The notes: generated from the letters alone by a model not told the origin. A DNA stretch of 64,000 bases from Prevotella communis (GCF_022024115.1 NZ_CP091792.1:3410001-3474000), one strand, 5' to 3'. Counted from the stretch's first letter, positions 44,031 through 53,947 are shown. Numbers and translations are program-made.

Positions 44031-46229
44031 TTAGTTCGCGGGTGTGTAGATATACTCTTCTACAGGATTGCCATTGCTGGTCTCGTACCACTTCTTAATA
44101 TTATCGTCTGTGGTTGAAGCATCCTTGGCAAACTCGATGAAGTTAGGATAAGCATCCTTGATACACTGGAACTCACGCGGCCAGCGCCAGTTGCCAGGAA
44201 CCACGATGCCATGAGGATCCTCACCCTGCTTAGCCACATGGACATCACCTGAAGGCGACTTAATCCAGAAGTCGGCTGTCTCAAACGAGAAATTAGCGGG
44301 TTTGCGAATCGTCTCCGTAATAGGATCAACCTTGATACCATCATTCACCGTATTGATGAACTTACCTGCTGCCTGACCAAACACCTGATGAACCTCCTTG
44401 CCACTACCGGCAAACAGGACCATATCATCCAGATAGACGGTAAGGTTATTGGCAGCACCAGTACAACAGAGCGTGATATCCAGACGTGTGGGGTCCTCAG
44501 CATTCTCACTGACCTTAATCACCACATCATTCATATCGTAGTCGCCAAGGGGCGTATCCTCGAAGGCGTATGTCCATACGGCAGGTTCGCCAGGAATAAC
44601 CTGTGCAGGCACCTCACTTGTATCATGATAACCATTACCTGTACAGTCACCACGGGGAATAGTGAAGGTAGAATTGTCTTCGTTTGTCCACTTCGATATC
44701 TTATTCACCATACCACGCATATAGTAATAGTTGTAGAAGTTCTGGTCAATCTTAGTGCCATCATGCATATAGAAATTGGCAGAGTTCCAGTCCATGTACA
44801 GATTATCGGCTGTCTGCAGGTCTGTGTCGTTGTTAGCATAAACGCTACCAACCTTCACCACAGCAAACTTATTATAGGCTGTAGGTCCATAGAGAGTGGC
44901 ACCATTGGCCTTGATAGAACCAGCTGTAATCAGACTAAGATGATGCAGTTCGTTACGGAAACCGCCCCACAAACCATTGCCGGTGATGTAGAGCTGACCA
45001 CCCACATCCAGTCTGCTGTTCTTCAGCATAGTGAGTCCACCCACGCCAGCGTTTCCAGTAAACTTCATATAACAGCCATTCACAATATTCTGGTTGTAGG
45101 CATCAGCCTCCATCGCATTCGTACGGGCTGTGATATGTCCAAAGTTGGTAAAGTAGGTGCCCTGAGAGGTACCCTTCAGCACATCCACATTGATAGTATT
45201 ATTGTTATAGAAATGTGATCCATTGAGATTGAGCGTACCCTGATAGTCTATCGTTCCGGCATTATAGCACCATCCACCATTGTTCACGTTGAAAACGGCA
45301 TTATTGATACCTGTAATCTTACCACCAGGGCAAACGACGAATCGACCTGTTCCACTGAAATGGTTTTCCGCAGCGTCAAGGATAATCTCACCGCCATCGG
45401 CCACCACCAGCGTGATGTCATTCAGGCTATTTGAACCCACCAAATGTACCTTACCCTCGATATAGAGCACCAAGCCATTATAAGTATTGGAATAGCCGTT
45501 CGTACTGAACGACTGTCTCAATTCCACATTTGCAGGCACACGATAGTGCTGCAAATCACCATACTCGGTTCTTACACCTCCAGGATAAGTGGGATTCTGC
45601 AGACTGCGTCCTTCAAATTTGCTACCAACGATATCATCGTCAATAACGGTGTAGTTCTTCATCTGCGCAATGCTTATCTGCTGTACAGTCTTCCATGACT
45701 CTACACCTGTAGGATTCAGATAGTCGTTCAGTGTCTTGGCATAAGGAGCAGCATCGGCATCATTCTCAGCAGCACGGTTAGAGCGTGACTCGCTGGCAGC
45801 AGTACCGAAATTCATTGTCAGCACGCTATCCTCACGATAGGCGCTCTGCACAAGACGACGGTACTTACTGTCGAACACGGCAGCATAGAAGACACTGTCT
45901 GCTGAGGGAACATCAAGTTTCAGCGTGGCTGTATCACCCTCCTTGACCACGGTCTTGGCATAATAGAACACATCATCCTCAAACAACGGGTTCTTATCGT
46001 AAATCACCAAGGTGTACTCCTGATCAAGTCCCAGGTTCACCGACACATTGGCTGTGATAGCCGTTGATGCGTTCCAGTTCTGATTGGGATCAATCTCTAT
46101 GCCAAGTTTCTCAGCAACGTTTTTCTGAACTTGTTCTTTGGAGGGCTGCGAATACTCCATATCATGTGAACAACCCACGAAAAGAGCCATTGCCAATGCA
46201 GCCATGCTATATCTCAGAATTCTTTCCAT
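44031..46229 (-). CDS. LruC/DUF4842-domain lipoprotein (third of three)
   Basis: Start at ATG 46229 (MERILRYSMAALAMALFVGC). 732 residues: lipoprotein signal, an N-terminal beta-sandwich (NVSVNLGLDQEYTLVIYD) like that of the second LruC protein, a beta-helix-like middle (DITLVVADGGEIILDAAENH), and a DUF4842 domain with PLGDYDMNDVVIKVS. It therefore combines the domains of its two neighbours. Likely cell-surface; function unknown. Confidence 0.82.
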   Translation of the reverse strand: MERILRYSMAALAMALFVGCSHDMEYSQPSKEQVQKNVAEKLGIEIDPNQNWNASTAITANVSVNLGLDQEYTLVIYDKNPLFEDDVFYYAKTVVKEGDTATLKLDVPSADSVFYAAVFDSKYRRLVQSAYREDSVLTMNFGTAASESRSNRAAENDADAAPYAKTLNDYLNPTGVESWKTVQQISIAQMKNYTVIDDDIVGSKFEGRSLQNPTYPGGVRTEYGDLQHYRVPANVELRQSFSTNGYSNTYNGLVLYIEGKVHLVGSNSLNDITLVVADGGEIILDAAENHFSGTGRFVVCPGGKITGINNAVFNVNNGGWCYNAGTIDYQGTLNLNGSHFYNNNTINVDVLKGTSQGTYFTNFGHITARTNAMEADAYNQNIVNGCYMKFTGNAGVGGLTMLKNSRLDVGGQLYITGNGLWGGFRNELHHLSLITAGSIKANGATLYGPTAYNKFAVVKVGSVYANNDTDLQTADNLYMDWNSANFYMHDGTKIDQNFYNYYYMRGMVNKISKWTNEDNSTFTIPRGDCTGNGYHDTSEVPAQVIPGEPAVWTYAFEDTPLGDYDMNDVVIKVSENAEDPTRLDITLCCTGAANNLTVYLDDMVLFAGSGKEVHQVFGQAAGKFINTVNDGIKVDPITETIRKPANFSFETADFWIKSPSGDVHVAKQGEDPHGIVVPGNWRWPREFQCIKDAYPNFIEFAKDASTTDDNIKKWYETSNGNPVEEYIYTPAN

Positions 46230-46279
46230 ATCTCTTAATTTAACAATCACACGTGTACATTAGATTAAAGAAATCGGTG

Positions 46280-46287
46280 CAAAGGTA
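46280..46287 (-). promoter_or_regulatory. -7 element of the third LruC gene
   Basis: Minus strand TACCTTTG, about 50 nt before the start. An inverted repeat ATACGT (46301-46306)/ACGTAT (46313-46318) lies at the -33 region. Confidence 0.55.
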
Positions 46288-46364
46288 TGCATTTTTTTCT
46301 ATACGTAGGATCACGTATATGTTAAACTTGCTTAAATGCCCCCTTTAGTCTGATTAGGATTGAT

Positions 46365-46372
46365 TACCTTTG
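46365..46372 (+). promoter_or_regulatory. -7 element of the GH51 gene
   Basis: TACCTTTG, 30 nt before the ATG; no TTG at the expected upstream spacing. Confidence 0.6.
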
Positions 46373-46402
46373 CATTCCATAACGACTAAAACGACAAAAC
46401 GT

Positions 46403-48895
46403 ATGAAATTCAGGAGTATGCTACTGTTTGTAGCAATTTCGCTGGCTGCAACAAGCCTCAACGCCCAGAAAAAAGTATTCTTCTACTCACCTAATCCCAA
46501 TGGTGGTCTGCGCATGGCCGTGCTCGAGAATGACACTTGGGACGACCTTGGTCGACTGTGTTCTTCGGATTATGGCACATGGGGTGCTGAGAAGAAGATG
46601 TACCATCCCTCGCTTTGTCGTGCTAACGACGGCTCTTGGCGTCTGGTGTTCCAGCTCAACGATATCGCTCCACTCTTCGGCGCCTCATATAGTCGTGACC
46701 TCGTAACATGGCGCCCACAGGACTACCCCCGCGTGAACAGTCAGAAGTGCAAGAACCCTGTTGTTGTAGCTGAAGGTGATGCTTTCAAGGTGTATTACCA
46801 GACAGCCAATGGTGACACGCGTCGCATCAGCGCAGATGCAGATTTCCGCCATTTCATCGGCGATGAAGCCGTTAAGGCAGATGTCAGACTATGGCATCGC
46901 GATACCGTTAGTATTAAGGGAGAACAGCAGACAGGTCAGATTTTTACGATGACTGATGCTGAAGTGCAACGTGTACGTGACGACTTCCGTCTGCAAGGAG
47001 AGAAATGGGCACCTACCAATGAGAGAATGCACGACGATGCGCAAAAATTATCGATTCCATCGGTGATAAATACCACCCTGACCGTTTCTCCCAATCAGGA
47101 AAAAAACATCAGCGACAAACTCATTGGCATCTTCTTCGAGGATATCAGTTATGCGGCTGATGGCGGCCTCTATGCCGAACTCATACAGAACCGTGACTTC
47201 GAATATACCTCAAAGGACCATCGCGGATGGAATGCCTCTACCGCATGGCACTCTAACAAACCTATCGAGATTAGCAGCGAGCATCCCCTGCATCCCAACA
47301 ATCCCCACTATGTCATCATGGCGATGGATACGCTTTGGAACGAGGGATGGGATGGTATCGTCGTTGAAAAGGGCAAAAAATACGACTTTTCCATGTTTGT
47401 CTTTGCTGGAGGTCAGAAGCAGGACTTCCTCATTCAGCTGGTTGGTCAGAAAGGTCAGGTGCTGGCTCAGAGCAAGTTAAAGACCCGTGCCTCCGACTGG
47501 CAACAGTTCTCTACGGTACTCAAGGCTAAAGCCAGCGACGAGAAGGGCCGTCTGGTCATCATCCCCCAAAAGGTGGCCCGTGTAGGTGTCGATATGGTGT
47601 CGCTTTTCCCACAGGAGACCTTTATGGGCCGTAAGAACGGCTTGCGAAAGGACCTCGCCCAGGTTATTGCCGACCTGCATCCTAAGTTCGTGCGTTTCCC
47701 TGGTGGCTGTATGAGTCATGGTCAGGGTCTGGAGAACATCTACCATTGGAATCATACGGTGGGGCCACTCCAGAGTCGTAAGCCCGACTTCAACATCTGG
47801 AACTACCATCAGACACGTGGGTTGGGATTCTTCGAGTATTTCCAGTTCTGCGAGGATATCGGTGCCGAACCACTTCCTGTGTTGGCAGCAGGCGTTCCCT
47901 GTCAGAACTCAGCTAATAACGCAGAGGGTATCGGTGGACAACAGGGAGGTATTCCAATGGCAGATATGCCTGCCTATGTGGAGGAAATCTGCAATCTGAT
48001 TGAGTGGGCCAACGGCGACCCAGCCACCAACGAATGGGCTAAGATGCGTGCCGATGCCGGTCATCCGAAGCCATTCAACCTGAAATACCTGGGTCTGGGC
48101 AACGAGGACATCATCTCTACGGTCTTCGAGGAGCGCTATGAGATGATTTGTAAGGCTGTGCGTGAGCGTTATCCAGATATCAAGATATGTGGCACAGTAG
48201 GTCCTTTCCACAGTCCTTCAGCTGATTATACCGAGGGTTGGGATTTCACCAAGAAGCACCCCGACCTGCAATATATGGTTGACGAGCACTATTACGAAAG
48301 CACGGGATGGTTTATGCACAACCGCGATTACTATGATAGTTACGACCGCTCGGCGGCGAAAGTCTATCTGGGCGAGTGGGCAGCCTCAACCCATGTGAAG
48401 CGTCCTAATGTGGAGACAGCATTGGCAGAAGCCCTCTACCTCACGGATATTGAGCGCAATGGCGACGTGGTGGAGATGACGTCGTATGCTCCCATGCTCA
48501 GCAAGGACGGTCATTCCAACTGGAACCCCGACATGATTTATTTCTCTAACACGCATATCCGCACCACACCTGCCTACGAGATACAGCGCCTCTTCAGCGT
48601 TTATGGTGGCGACAGGTATATAAAATCGCAGTTCTCAAATCTCGATTCTCAATTAGCCCATCGCATTGGTGCCAGCGTGGTGCGCGACTCCAAGACCGGC
48701 AAGCGTTATCTCAAACTGGTCAATGCCCTCCCCTCTACCCTGAAGATTCATGTTGAGGGCATCAACCTGCCTGCCACGGTGAAGTGTCAGCAGTTCACTG
48801 GTGCTATTGACGACCAGAAAGCTAAAACGACAGAGATTGAGACCAACGAGCCCACGACGTTGCCCCCGTACTCCTTGCGCGTCATAGAGCTATAA
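46403..48895 (+). CDS. GH51 alpha-L-arabinofuranosidase with N-terminal propeller-like domain
   Basis: Start at ATG 46403 (MKFRSMLLFVAIS), signal peptide ending SLNAQ. Residues about 22-200 contain MYHPSLCRANDGSWRLVFQL and SRDLVTWRPQDYP, the repeats of a GH43/GH32-like beta-propeller but too short for a complete one. From about 225 the GH51 enzyme follows, with acid/base Glu568 in YLGLGNED and nucleophile Glu658 in VYLGEWA, then the C-terminal beta-sandwich. It removes arabinose side chains from arabinoxylan or arabinan. The DUF2851 gene follows after 19 bp. Confidence 0.9.
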   Translation: MKFRSMLLFVAISLAATSLNAQKKVFFYSPNPNGGLRMAVLENDTWDDLGRLCSSDYGTWGAEKKMYHPSLCRANDGSWRLVFQLNDIAPLFGASYSRDLVTWRPQDYPRVNSQKCKNPVVVAEGDAFKVYYQTANGDTRRISADADFRHFIGDEAVKADVRLWHRDTVSIKGEQQTGQIFTMTDAEVQRVRDDFRLQGEKWAPTNERMHDDAQKLSIPSVINTTLTVSPNQEKNISDKLIGIFFEDISYAADGGLYAELIQNRDFEYTSKDHRGWNASTAWHSNKPIEISSEHPLHPNNPHYVIMAMDTLWNEGWDGIVVEKGKKYDFSMFVFAGGQKQDFLIQLVGQKGQVLAQSKLKTRASDWQQFSTVLKAKASDEKGRLVIIPQKVARVGVDMVSLFPQETFMGRKNGLRKDLAQVIADLHPKFVRFPGGCMSHGQGLENIYHWNHTVGPLQSRKPDFNIWNYHQTRGLGFFEYFQFCEDIGAEPLPVLAAGVPCQNSANNAEGIGGQQGGIPMADMPAYVEEICNLIEWANGDPATNEWAKMRADAGHPKPFNLKYLGLGNEDIISTVFEERYEMICKAVRERYPDIKICGTVGPFHSPSADYTEGWDFTKKHPDLQYMVDEHYYESTGWFMHNRDYYDSYDRSAAKVYLGEWAASTHVKRPNVETALAEALYLTDIERNGDVVEMTSYAPMLSKDGHSNWNPDMIYFSNTHIRTTPAYEIQRLFSVYGGDRYIKSQFSNLDSQLAHRIGASVVRDSKTGKRYLKLVNALPSTLKIHVEGINLPATVKCQQFTGAIDDQKAKTTEIETNEPTTLPPYSLRVIEL

Positions 48896-48914
48896 GGGTT
48901 ATCCGTTTATCACT

Positions 48915-50210
48915 ATGGAACGACTACTTCATTACGTCTGGAAACATAAGATGCTGCCTCTCGGTGATTTAGAGACCACCGACGGACGCGTCGTCGAGAT
49001 ACTGGATCCTGGATTGCTGAATCGCAATTCAGGGCCAGACTTCTTTAATGCCAAGGTAAAAATCAGTGGCACGCTATGGGTAGGTAACATAGAAATACAT
49101 CTCAGTTCAAGCGACTGGTATCGTCATGGACACGATCGCGATGTACGTTATAATAATGTGATACTCCATGTGGTGGCCAATGCCGATATGGATGTGAAGA
49201 CACAAGACGGCAACTATCTGCCACAGATGGTGTTGCAGATTCCAGACACATTGAAAGAGAACTACAACGAACTGCTCCATAACGACCAGTATCCACCTTG
49301 CTACAAAGTCATCCCGGACCTCACACGACTGCAAGTGCACTCGTGGCTGGCAGCCCTGCAAACGGAACGACTGGAACAGAAGACAGAGGCCATATTCAAA
49401 CGTGTGGAGCAATGTAATGGTTCATGGGAAGACGGCTATTTCGTCACCCTGGCACGCAACTATGGCTTCGGCATCAATGGAGATGCCTTTGAGATGTGGG
49501 CAAAAAACGTACCCCTGCATGCTGTTGACAAACATCGTGATGACTTGTTTCAGATAGAGGCAATCTTCATGGGACAGGCCGGACTGCTGCAACTGGAAAG
49601 CATCCCTGAGCGCTATCAGATAGCAGCACTTAACGAGGGCTACTTCACCAAACTGCGCAACGAATACCTCTACCTGGCTCATAAATTCTCGCTGACGCCA
49701 ATGGACTTTGCGCCCTGGCACTTCCTTCGTCTGCGTCCGCAGAACTTTCCCTATATCCGCATCGCCCAACTGGCCAACCTCTACTATGAGCGCAAGGCCG
49801 GACTGAGTGCATTGTTGGAATGTGAGACCATAGAACAGTTGCGCCAGTTGCTGCAAACGCATGTGACGCCCTATTGGGAGACGCACTATATGTTTGGTGC
49901 CGAGGGACCACGAAGTACGAAGAAAACATCCATCACGTCGTCAAACCTGATGATTATCAACACCGCCATCCCCATGCTCTTTGCCGTGGGCAGGCATCGT
50001 CAGAGAGAGGATTTGTGCGATCGCGCCTTCGACTTGCTGGAACAGCTCAAGGCAGAAGAGAATCATATCATACGTATGTGGAAGGAATGCGGACTGGAGG
50101 TGCAGACAGCAGGCGACAGTCAGGCACTTATCCAACTGAAGAAGGAATACTGTGACCGCAGGGACTGTCTGCGCTGCAGAATAGGTTATGAATATCTTAT
50201 AAGAAAATGA
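48915..50210 (+). CDS. DUF2851 family protein
   Basis: 431 residues, cytoplasmic, matching DUF2851 from the first residues (MERLLHYVWKHKMLPLGDL, NSGPDFFNAKVKISGTLWVG, NIEIHLSSSDW). The IEIHxxSSDW block and a conserved N-GPDF segment recall a PD-(D/E)xK nuclease-like arrangement, but this is not proven. A C-terminal pair of cysteines (DCLRCRIG) is visible. Widespread in Bacteroidota and of unknown function; its stop overlaps the thioesterase start (ATGA) and dprA follows, which hints at a DNA-related role. Confidence 0.85.
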   Translation: MERLLHYVWKHKMLPLGDLETTDGRVVEILDPGLLNRNSGPDFFNAKVKISGTLWVGNIEIHLSSSDWYRHGHDRDVRYNNVILHVVANADMDVKTQDGNYLPQMVLQIPDTLKENYNELLHNDQYPPCYKVIPDLTRLQVHSWLAALQTERLEQKTEAIFKRVEQCNGSWEDGYFVTLARNYGFGINGDAFEMWAKNVPLHAVDKHRDDLFQIEAIFMGQAGLLQLESIPERYQIAALNEGYFTKLRNEYLYLAHKFSLTPMDFAPWHFLRLRPQNFPYIRIAQLANLYYERKAGLSALLECETIEQLRQLLQTHVTPYWETHYMFGAEGPRSTKKTSITSSNLMIINTAIPMLFAVGRHRQREDLCDRAFDLLEQLKAEENHIIRMWKECGLEVQTAGDSQALIQLKKEYCDRRDCLRCRIGYEYLIRK

Positions 50211-50611
50211 AATATATCTTTGAAACGCGCATGGAAGTGCGCGACTATGAATGCGACATTGAAGGCATTGTAAATAATGCGCAGTATGTACATTATTGTG
50301 AGCATACACGTCACCTGTTCCTAAAGGAGTGCGGTCTCTCGTTTGCTGAGATGCACGAAAAGGGTGTGGATGCCGTGGTGGCACGCATGCAACTGCAATA
50401 CAAGGTGCCCCTGCGTCCTGATGACGAGTTTATCTCACGCCTGAACCTCACGAAGGAAGGCATCAAATACGTGTTTCATCAGGATATCTATCGTGCCAGC
50501 GACGAACAGCTCTGTTTCCGCGGAAAGATTGAATTGGTATGTCTCATCAATGGTCGTCTGGGCAATAGTGCCGAGTATGACGCAGCTTTTGAGAAGTATA
50601 TCCAGGCATGA
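50207..50611 (+). CDS. Hotdog-fold acyl-CoA thioesterase (YbgC/4HBT-like)
   Basis: 134 residues. The 4HBT pattern is present: VRDYECDIEGIVNNAQYVHY with the active-site Asp and Asn, then ELCFRGKIELVCL-type strands near the end. Such enzymes hydrolyse acyl-CoA thioesters in the cytoplasm. Start and stop overlap its neighbours by 4 bp on both sides (ATGA), so it is translated within the DUF2851-thioesterase-dprA unit. Confidence 0.87.
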   Translation: MKYIFETRMEVRDYECDIEGIVNNAQYVHYCEHTRHLFLKECGLSFAEMHEKGVDAVVARMQLQYKVPLRPDDEFISRLNLTKEGIKYVFHQDIYRASDEQLCFRGKIELVCLINGRLGNSAEYDAAFEKYIQA

Positions 50612-51735
50612 ACGAACAGGAAGTCTACTATACCATTGCCTTAACCCGTATGACGGGTTTCAACTTCCAGACTGCCCTGCACCTCTACAGAGAGGTGGGA
50701 GGCGGACAGGCCGTTTATGAGCATCGCCTTGATATCAAGGACGTGATGCCCGAGTGCAGCGACCGACTGTCAGAGAGTCTGAAAGACTGGACCCTCCCGT
50801 TGGCACGTGCCGCCCAGGAGATGGAGTTTATTACCAAACATGGTATCAAACCGCTATTACTGGAGACGGAGGATTATCCTCAACGCCTTGGCGAATGTCC
50901 TGATGCCCCTATCCTCTTATATTATATGGGCTCGGCCCCACTGAACCAGCGACGCGTCATCAATATCATTGGCACCCGACATTGTACTGCCTATGGACAA
51001 GACCTGATACGCCGTTTCGTCAGAGACCTGAAACGACTCTGTCCTGAGGTGCTCATCGTTAGCGGATTGGCCTACGGCGTAGATATCTGTGCCCATCGCC
51101 AGGCCCTGGAAAATGGTTACGAGACCGTAGGTGTACTGGCCCACGGACTCGACGAGATATACCCAAGTGCTCATCGGGAAACGGCAAAACAGATGTTGAG
51201 ACAAGGCGGATTGCTCACAGAGTATATGACAGAGACCCGTTCCGATAAGCTCAACTTCGTAAAGCGTAACCGCATCGTGGCAGGCATGAGCGACGCCACC
51301 ATCCTGGTGGAGAGTGCCTCTAAAGGCGGTGGTCTCATCACCACAGGCATCGCGATGGATTATGACCGATCAGTATTTGCTTTCCCTGGACCAGTAGGTG
51401 CACCCTATAGCGAGGGGTGCAACAACCTTATCCGTGATAATGGGGCCTCGTTGATTACCTGTGCAGAGGATTTTGTCAAAGCCATGGGGTGGCAGAATGA
51501 CGCCCAGCTGAAACAGGCGCAAGCCAAGGGCATTGAGCGCAGCATCTTCCCAGAACTAAGCGAAGAAGAACAGAAAATCGCCAGAATTCTCGATGAATTC
51601 GGCGATTTCCAACTCAACCAGTTATCTGTCAAGACGAATATACCTATCGGTCAACTTACTGCCCTCCTCTTCCAAATGGAGATGAAAGGCGTGATACGTC
51701 CGTTGGCTGGTGGCACCTATCATCTGCTGAAGTGA
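50608..51735 (+). CDS. dprA: DNA-processing protein DprA
   Basis: 375 residues: an N-terminal SAM-like part, a Rossmann domain with GTRHCTAYGQD, SGLAYGVDICAHRQAL, VLAHGLDEIYPSAHR and SKGGGLITTGIAMDY, and a C-terminal winged helix (about 310-375). DprA loads RecA on incoming single-stranded DNA during natural transformation and is widely conserved. It overlaps the thioesterase gene by 4 bp. No competence genes are adjacent. Confidence 0.95.
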   Translation: MNEQEVYYTIALTRMTGFNFQTALHLYREVGGGQAVYEHRLDIKDVMPECSDRLSESLKDWTLPLARAAQEMEFITKHGIKPLLLETEDYPQRLGECPDAPILLYYMGSAPLNQRRVINIIGTRHCTAYGQDLIRRFVRDLKRLCPEVLIVSGLAYGVDICAHRQALENGYETVGVLAHGLDEIYPSAHRETAKQMLRQGGLLTEYMTETRSDKLNFVKRNRIVAGMSDATILVESASKGGGLITTGIAMDYDRSVFAFPGPVGAPYSEGCNNLIRDNGASLITCAEDFVKAMGWQNDAQLKQAQAKGIERSIFPELSEEEQKIARILDEFGDFQLNQLSVKTNIPIGQLTALLFQMEMKGVIRPLAGGTYHLLK

Positions 51736-51766
51736 TAGCCGTGCCATCTGGAGAATCCGTATCTAG

Positions 51767-52657
51767 CTATGCCCTCTTCACAGGCTCCATGTGAATGGTG
51801 ACGTGCGTCTGTGCACCAAACCGTTCCTTCAGCCTGTGTTCAATGGCTGTTGTCTTCTGATGCGCCTCACTCAGCAACATATTACCATCCAGGCGGATAT
51901 GCGTATCAATGGCAATACGGTTACCAATGCGACGGGTACGCAGATGATGCGGCTCACTCACACCTGGTTCCGACTCGATGATTCTCACTATCTCCTCCTC
52001 AGTATCCGCTGGTAACGAGCATTCTGTTAGCTCGCCGATGTTGATCTTCAGCAAGTCATACGCCACCTTCACCAACATCAGACCCACCACAACAGAAGCC
52101 AAGGGGTCGAGCACCGTCCAACGGTTACCAAGCCAGATGGCACCACCAATACCGATGGCAGCACCTATCGACGAGAGCGAATCACTCCTGTGGTGCCACG
52201 CATTGGCTATCATCACCTGCGAATCCAGTTGTCTGCCTTTCACAGCCGTATATTGATACAGTACCTCCTTCACAGCAATAGAAAGCAGTGCTGCCCATAA
52301 TGCCAACATACCAGGCGCTTCCAAATCTGCGCCGCTGAGCCAATCCATCAGTTTTCCTCCTCCTGACACAATGATGCCACCAGCAGCACCTAATAATGCC
52401 AAGGCCACGAAGAAAGAAGCCAGCGTCTCAAACTTCCCATGACCGTAGTCGTGCGACTCATCCTGCGGTTTGGCACTAATGCCCACAAAGATAATCACGA
52501 TAACATCTGTGATGAAGTCGGACAGCGAGTGCACGGCATCAGCTATCATCGCCGCACTGTTTCCCTGTATGCCGGCAATAAACTTAAACACCACGAGCAG
52601 CAGATTACCAATGCTGCCCACCAGCGTCACTTTATAGATCTCTCCCTCTCTTGTCAT
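51767..52657 (-). CDS. Cation diffusion facilitator (Zn/Fe/Mn efflux) transporter
   Basis: 296 residues, six hydrophobic helices and a C-terminal cytoplasmic domain. Metal-site motifs are ADAVHSLSDFITD in helix 2 and HHRSDSLSSIG in helix 5, giving the HxxxD/DxxxD tetrahedral site; HDYGHGKFE follows helix 2. The C-terminal metallochaperone-like domain has AIDTHIRLDGNMLLSEAH. It exports a divalent metal in exchange for protons. It begins 13 bp after the AraC gene. Confidence 0.93.
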   Translation of the reverse strand: MTREGEIYKVTLVGSIGNLLLVVFKFIAGIQGNSAAMIADAVHSLSDFITDVIVIIFVGISAKPQDESHDYGHGKFETLASFFVALALLGAAGGIIVSGGGKLMDWLSGADLEAPGMLALWAALLSIAVKEVLYQYTAVKGRQLDSQVMIANAWHHRSDSLSSIGAAIGIGGAIWLGNRWTVLDPLASVVVGLMLVKVAYDLLKINIGELTECSLPADTEEEIVRIIESEPGVSEPHHLRTRRIGNRIAIDTHIRLDGNMLLSEAHQKTTAIEHRLKERFGAQTHVTIHMEPVKRA

Positions 52658-52670
52658 TTCCCTGATACTG

Positions 52671-53534
52671 CTATGCCCGCAACTGTCTGCGGTATTCCTG
52701 CGGTGTGATGCCCGTCACCTTACGAAACATACGGATAAAATAACTATGGTCATTGAATCCCAGTTCATAGGCCACCTCCTTTACAGGAATATCGGTGGTA
52801 TAAAGCAACAGTTGGGCACGCTCCACTTTTTTATTATTGATATACTGCACAGGCGAGGTGCCAAACTCCTTTTTAAAGAGTCGGATAAGATACGGCTTTG
52901 TGACGCACGCCACATCTGACAAGTCCTCTATATCAATCGCCTCGCAGATATGAGAATGAATATACTCCTGCACCCGTTTCATACGTTCATCCATGGTCCA
53001 TACATGGGGTACCGCCGCACGCAGAAAACGTGAGAAGAGCATCAGGATACTGCCACGCAATTCCATCTTCTGCCATAAGGGTATATCGCGATACCGTCTC
53101 ACATAGTCTGTAAACTGCGCCGCATTATCATACGTCTGCGGATTACTCGAGGGCAGCTGTGCCTGCGGATGCTGTTCACACATACGTTGCAAAAGCAGTT
53201 CGTCATCATGGCTACCAGGCACCTCAATAGGAAAATCATACTGCTCCATCAGGTTCATCTCACTTTTGAATCCCTCATACACATGGAGGTAATAATGTAC
53301 GAACAGACCCTTGCACTCATACGAATGCAAGGTATAGGCTGGTACAATATAAAGATAACCTGGCCGCAACCTCACAACCTGCTTAGGCAGATGTATTTGT
53401 GCCTCACCTTCCTTCACATAGTAGATACGCGTGAAGGGCGAACTGACATGCTTCCAGTTCCAGTCGCCATCATGGTGGGCCAGCCCCACATTCAGCATCT
53501 GAAAATTAAATGACTCTATGGGTAAATGCATCAT
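52671..53534 (-). CDS. AraC-family transcriptional regulator
   Basis: 287 residues. An N-terminal cupin sensor (YVKEGEAQIHLPKQVVRLRP, GYLYIVPAYTLHSYEC) is followed by two helix-turn-helix motifs: DIEDLSDVACVTKPYLIRLF and VKEVAYELGFNDHSYFIRMF, with the family end TGITPQEYRR. It starts 3 bp after the rhaM gene, so a role in rhamnose sensing is likely by context, but the ligand is not visible in the sequence. Confidence 0.93.
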   Translation of the reverse strand: MMHLPIESFNFQMLNVGLAHHDGDWNWKHVSSPFTRIYYVKEGEAQIHLPKQVVRLRPGYLYIVPAYTLHSYECKGLFVHYYLHVYEGFKSEMNLMEQYDFPIEVPGSHDDELLLQRMCEQHPQAQLPSSNPQTYDNAAQFTDYVRRYRDIPLWQKMELRGSILMLFSRFLRAAVPHVWTMDERMKRVQEYIHSHICEAIDIEDLSDVACVTKPYLIRLFKKEFGTSPVQYINNKKVERAQLLLYTTDIPVKEVAYELGFNDHSYFIRMFRKVTGITPQEYRRQLRA

Positions 53535-53537
53535 TTC

Positions 53538-53918
53538 TTAGTCTTCATAAAGTTGAAAAATACGCTCTGCCGGTTGCCATTTCTCATCGCTACGAGCATC
53601 GGCACTACAGCCCTGGAAACGCGCCACGAAGGACTCCCACTCAGCCTGTCTGGGCAAGGTTGCCAACTTGCTCATCGCCTCCTGCCAGTTGAAATCTACA
53701 GGCGTATCAACAATCATAACCAACTGATTATGAATCATATAAATCTCCATCTCAAGAATACCGACAGCACGGATACCTTCCCGTATCTCCTGCCAGTGAT
53801 GCGCCTCTGAGTGCCAATAGCGGTACTGTGCCATCAATTCCGGATCATCCGAAATCTCCAAAAACTGCACATAGCGTTTCAACTTGCCGTTAGATAATTT
53901 TTGAATATAGCCTTCCAC
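53538..53918 (-). CDS. rhaM: L-rhamnose mutarotase
   Basis: The product, about 126 residues, shows the RhaM pattern: KRYVQFLEI, RYWHSEAHHWQEI, GIRAVGILEMEIYMI and the C-terminal KWQPAERIFQLYE. It interconverts alpha and beta anomers of L-rhamnose. I place the start at GTG 53918 because the consensus promoter at 53948-53978 would begin transcription near 53942, downstream of the ATG at 53999, and because homologues start with the VEGYIQKLSNGKL segment. No strong ribosome-binding site precedes it. It forms an operon with AraC and CDF genes; other rhamnose genes are not in the window. Confidence 0.85.
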   Translation of the reverse strand: MEGYIQKLSNGKLKRYVQFLEISDDPELMAQYRYWHSEAHHWQEIREGIRAVGILEMEIYMIHNQLVMIVDTPVDFNWQEAMSKLATLPRQAEWESFVARFQGCSADARSDEKWQPAERIFQLYED

Positions 53919-53947
53919 TTTTGGATTAGTTATTGTTTCTGACGATG

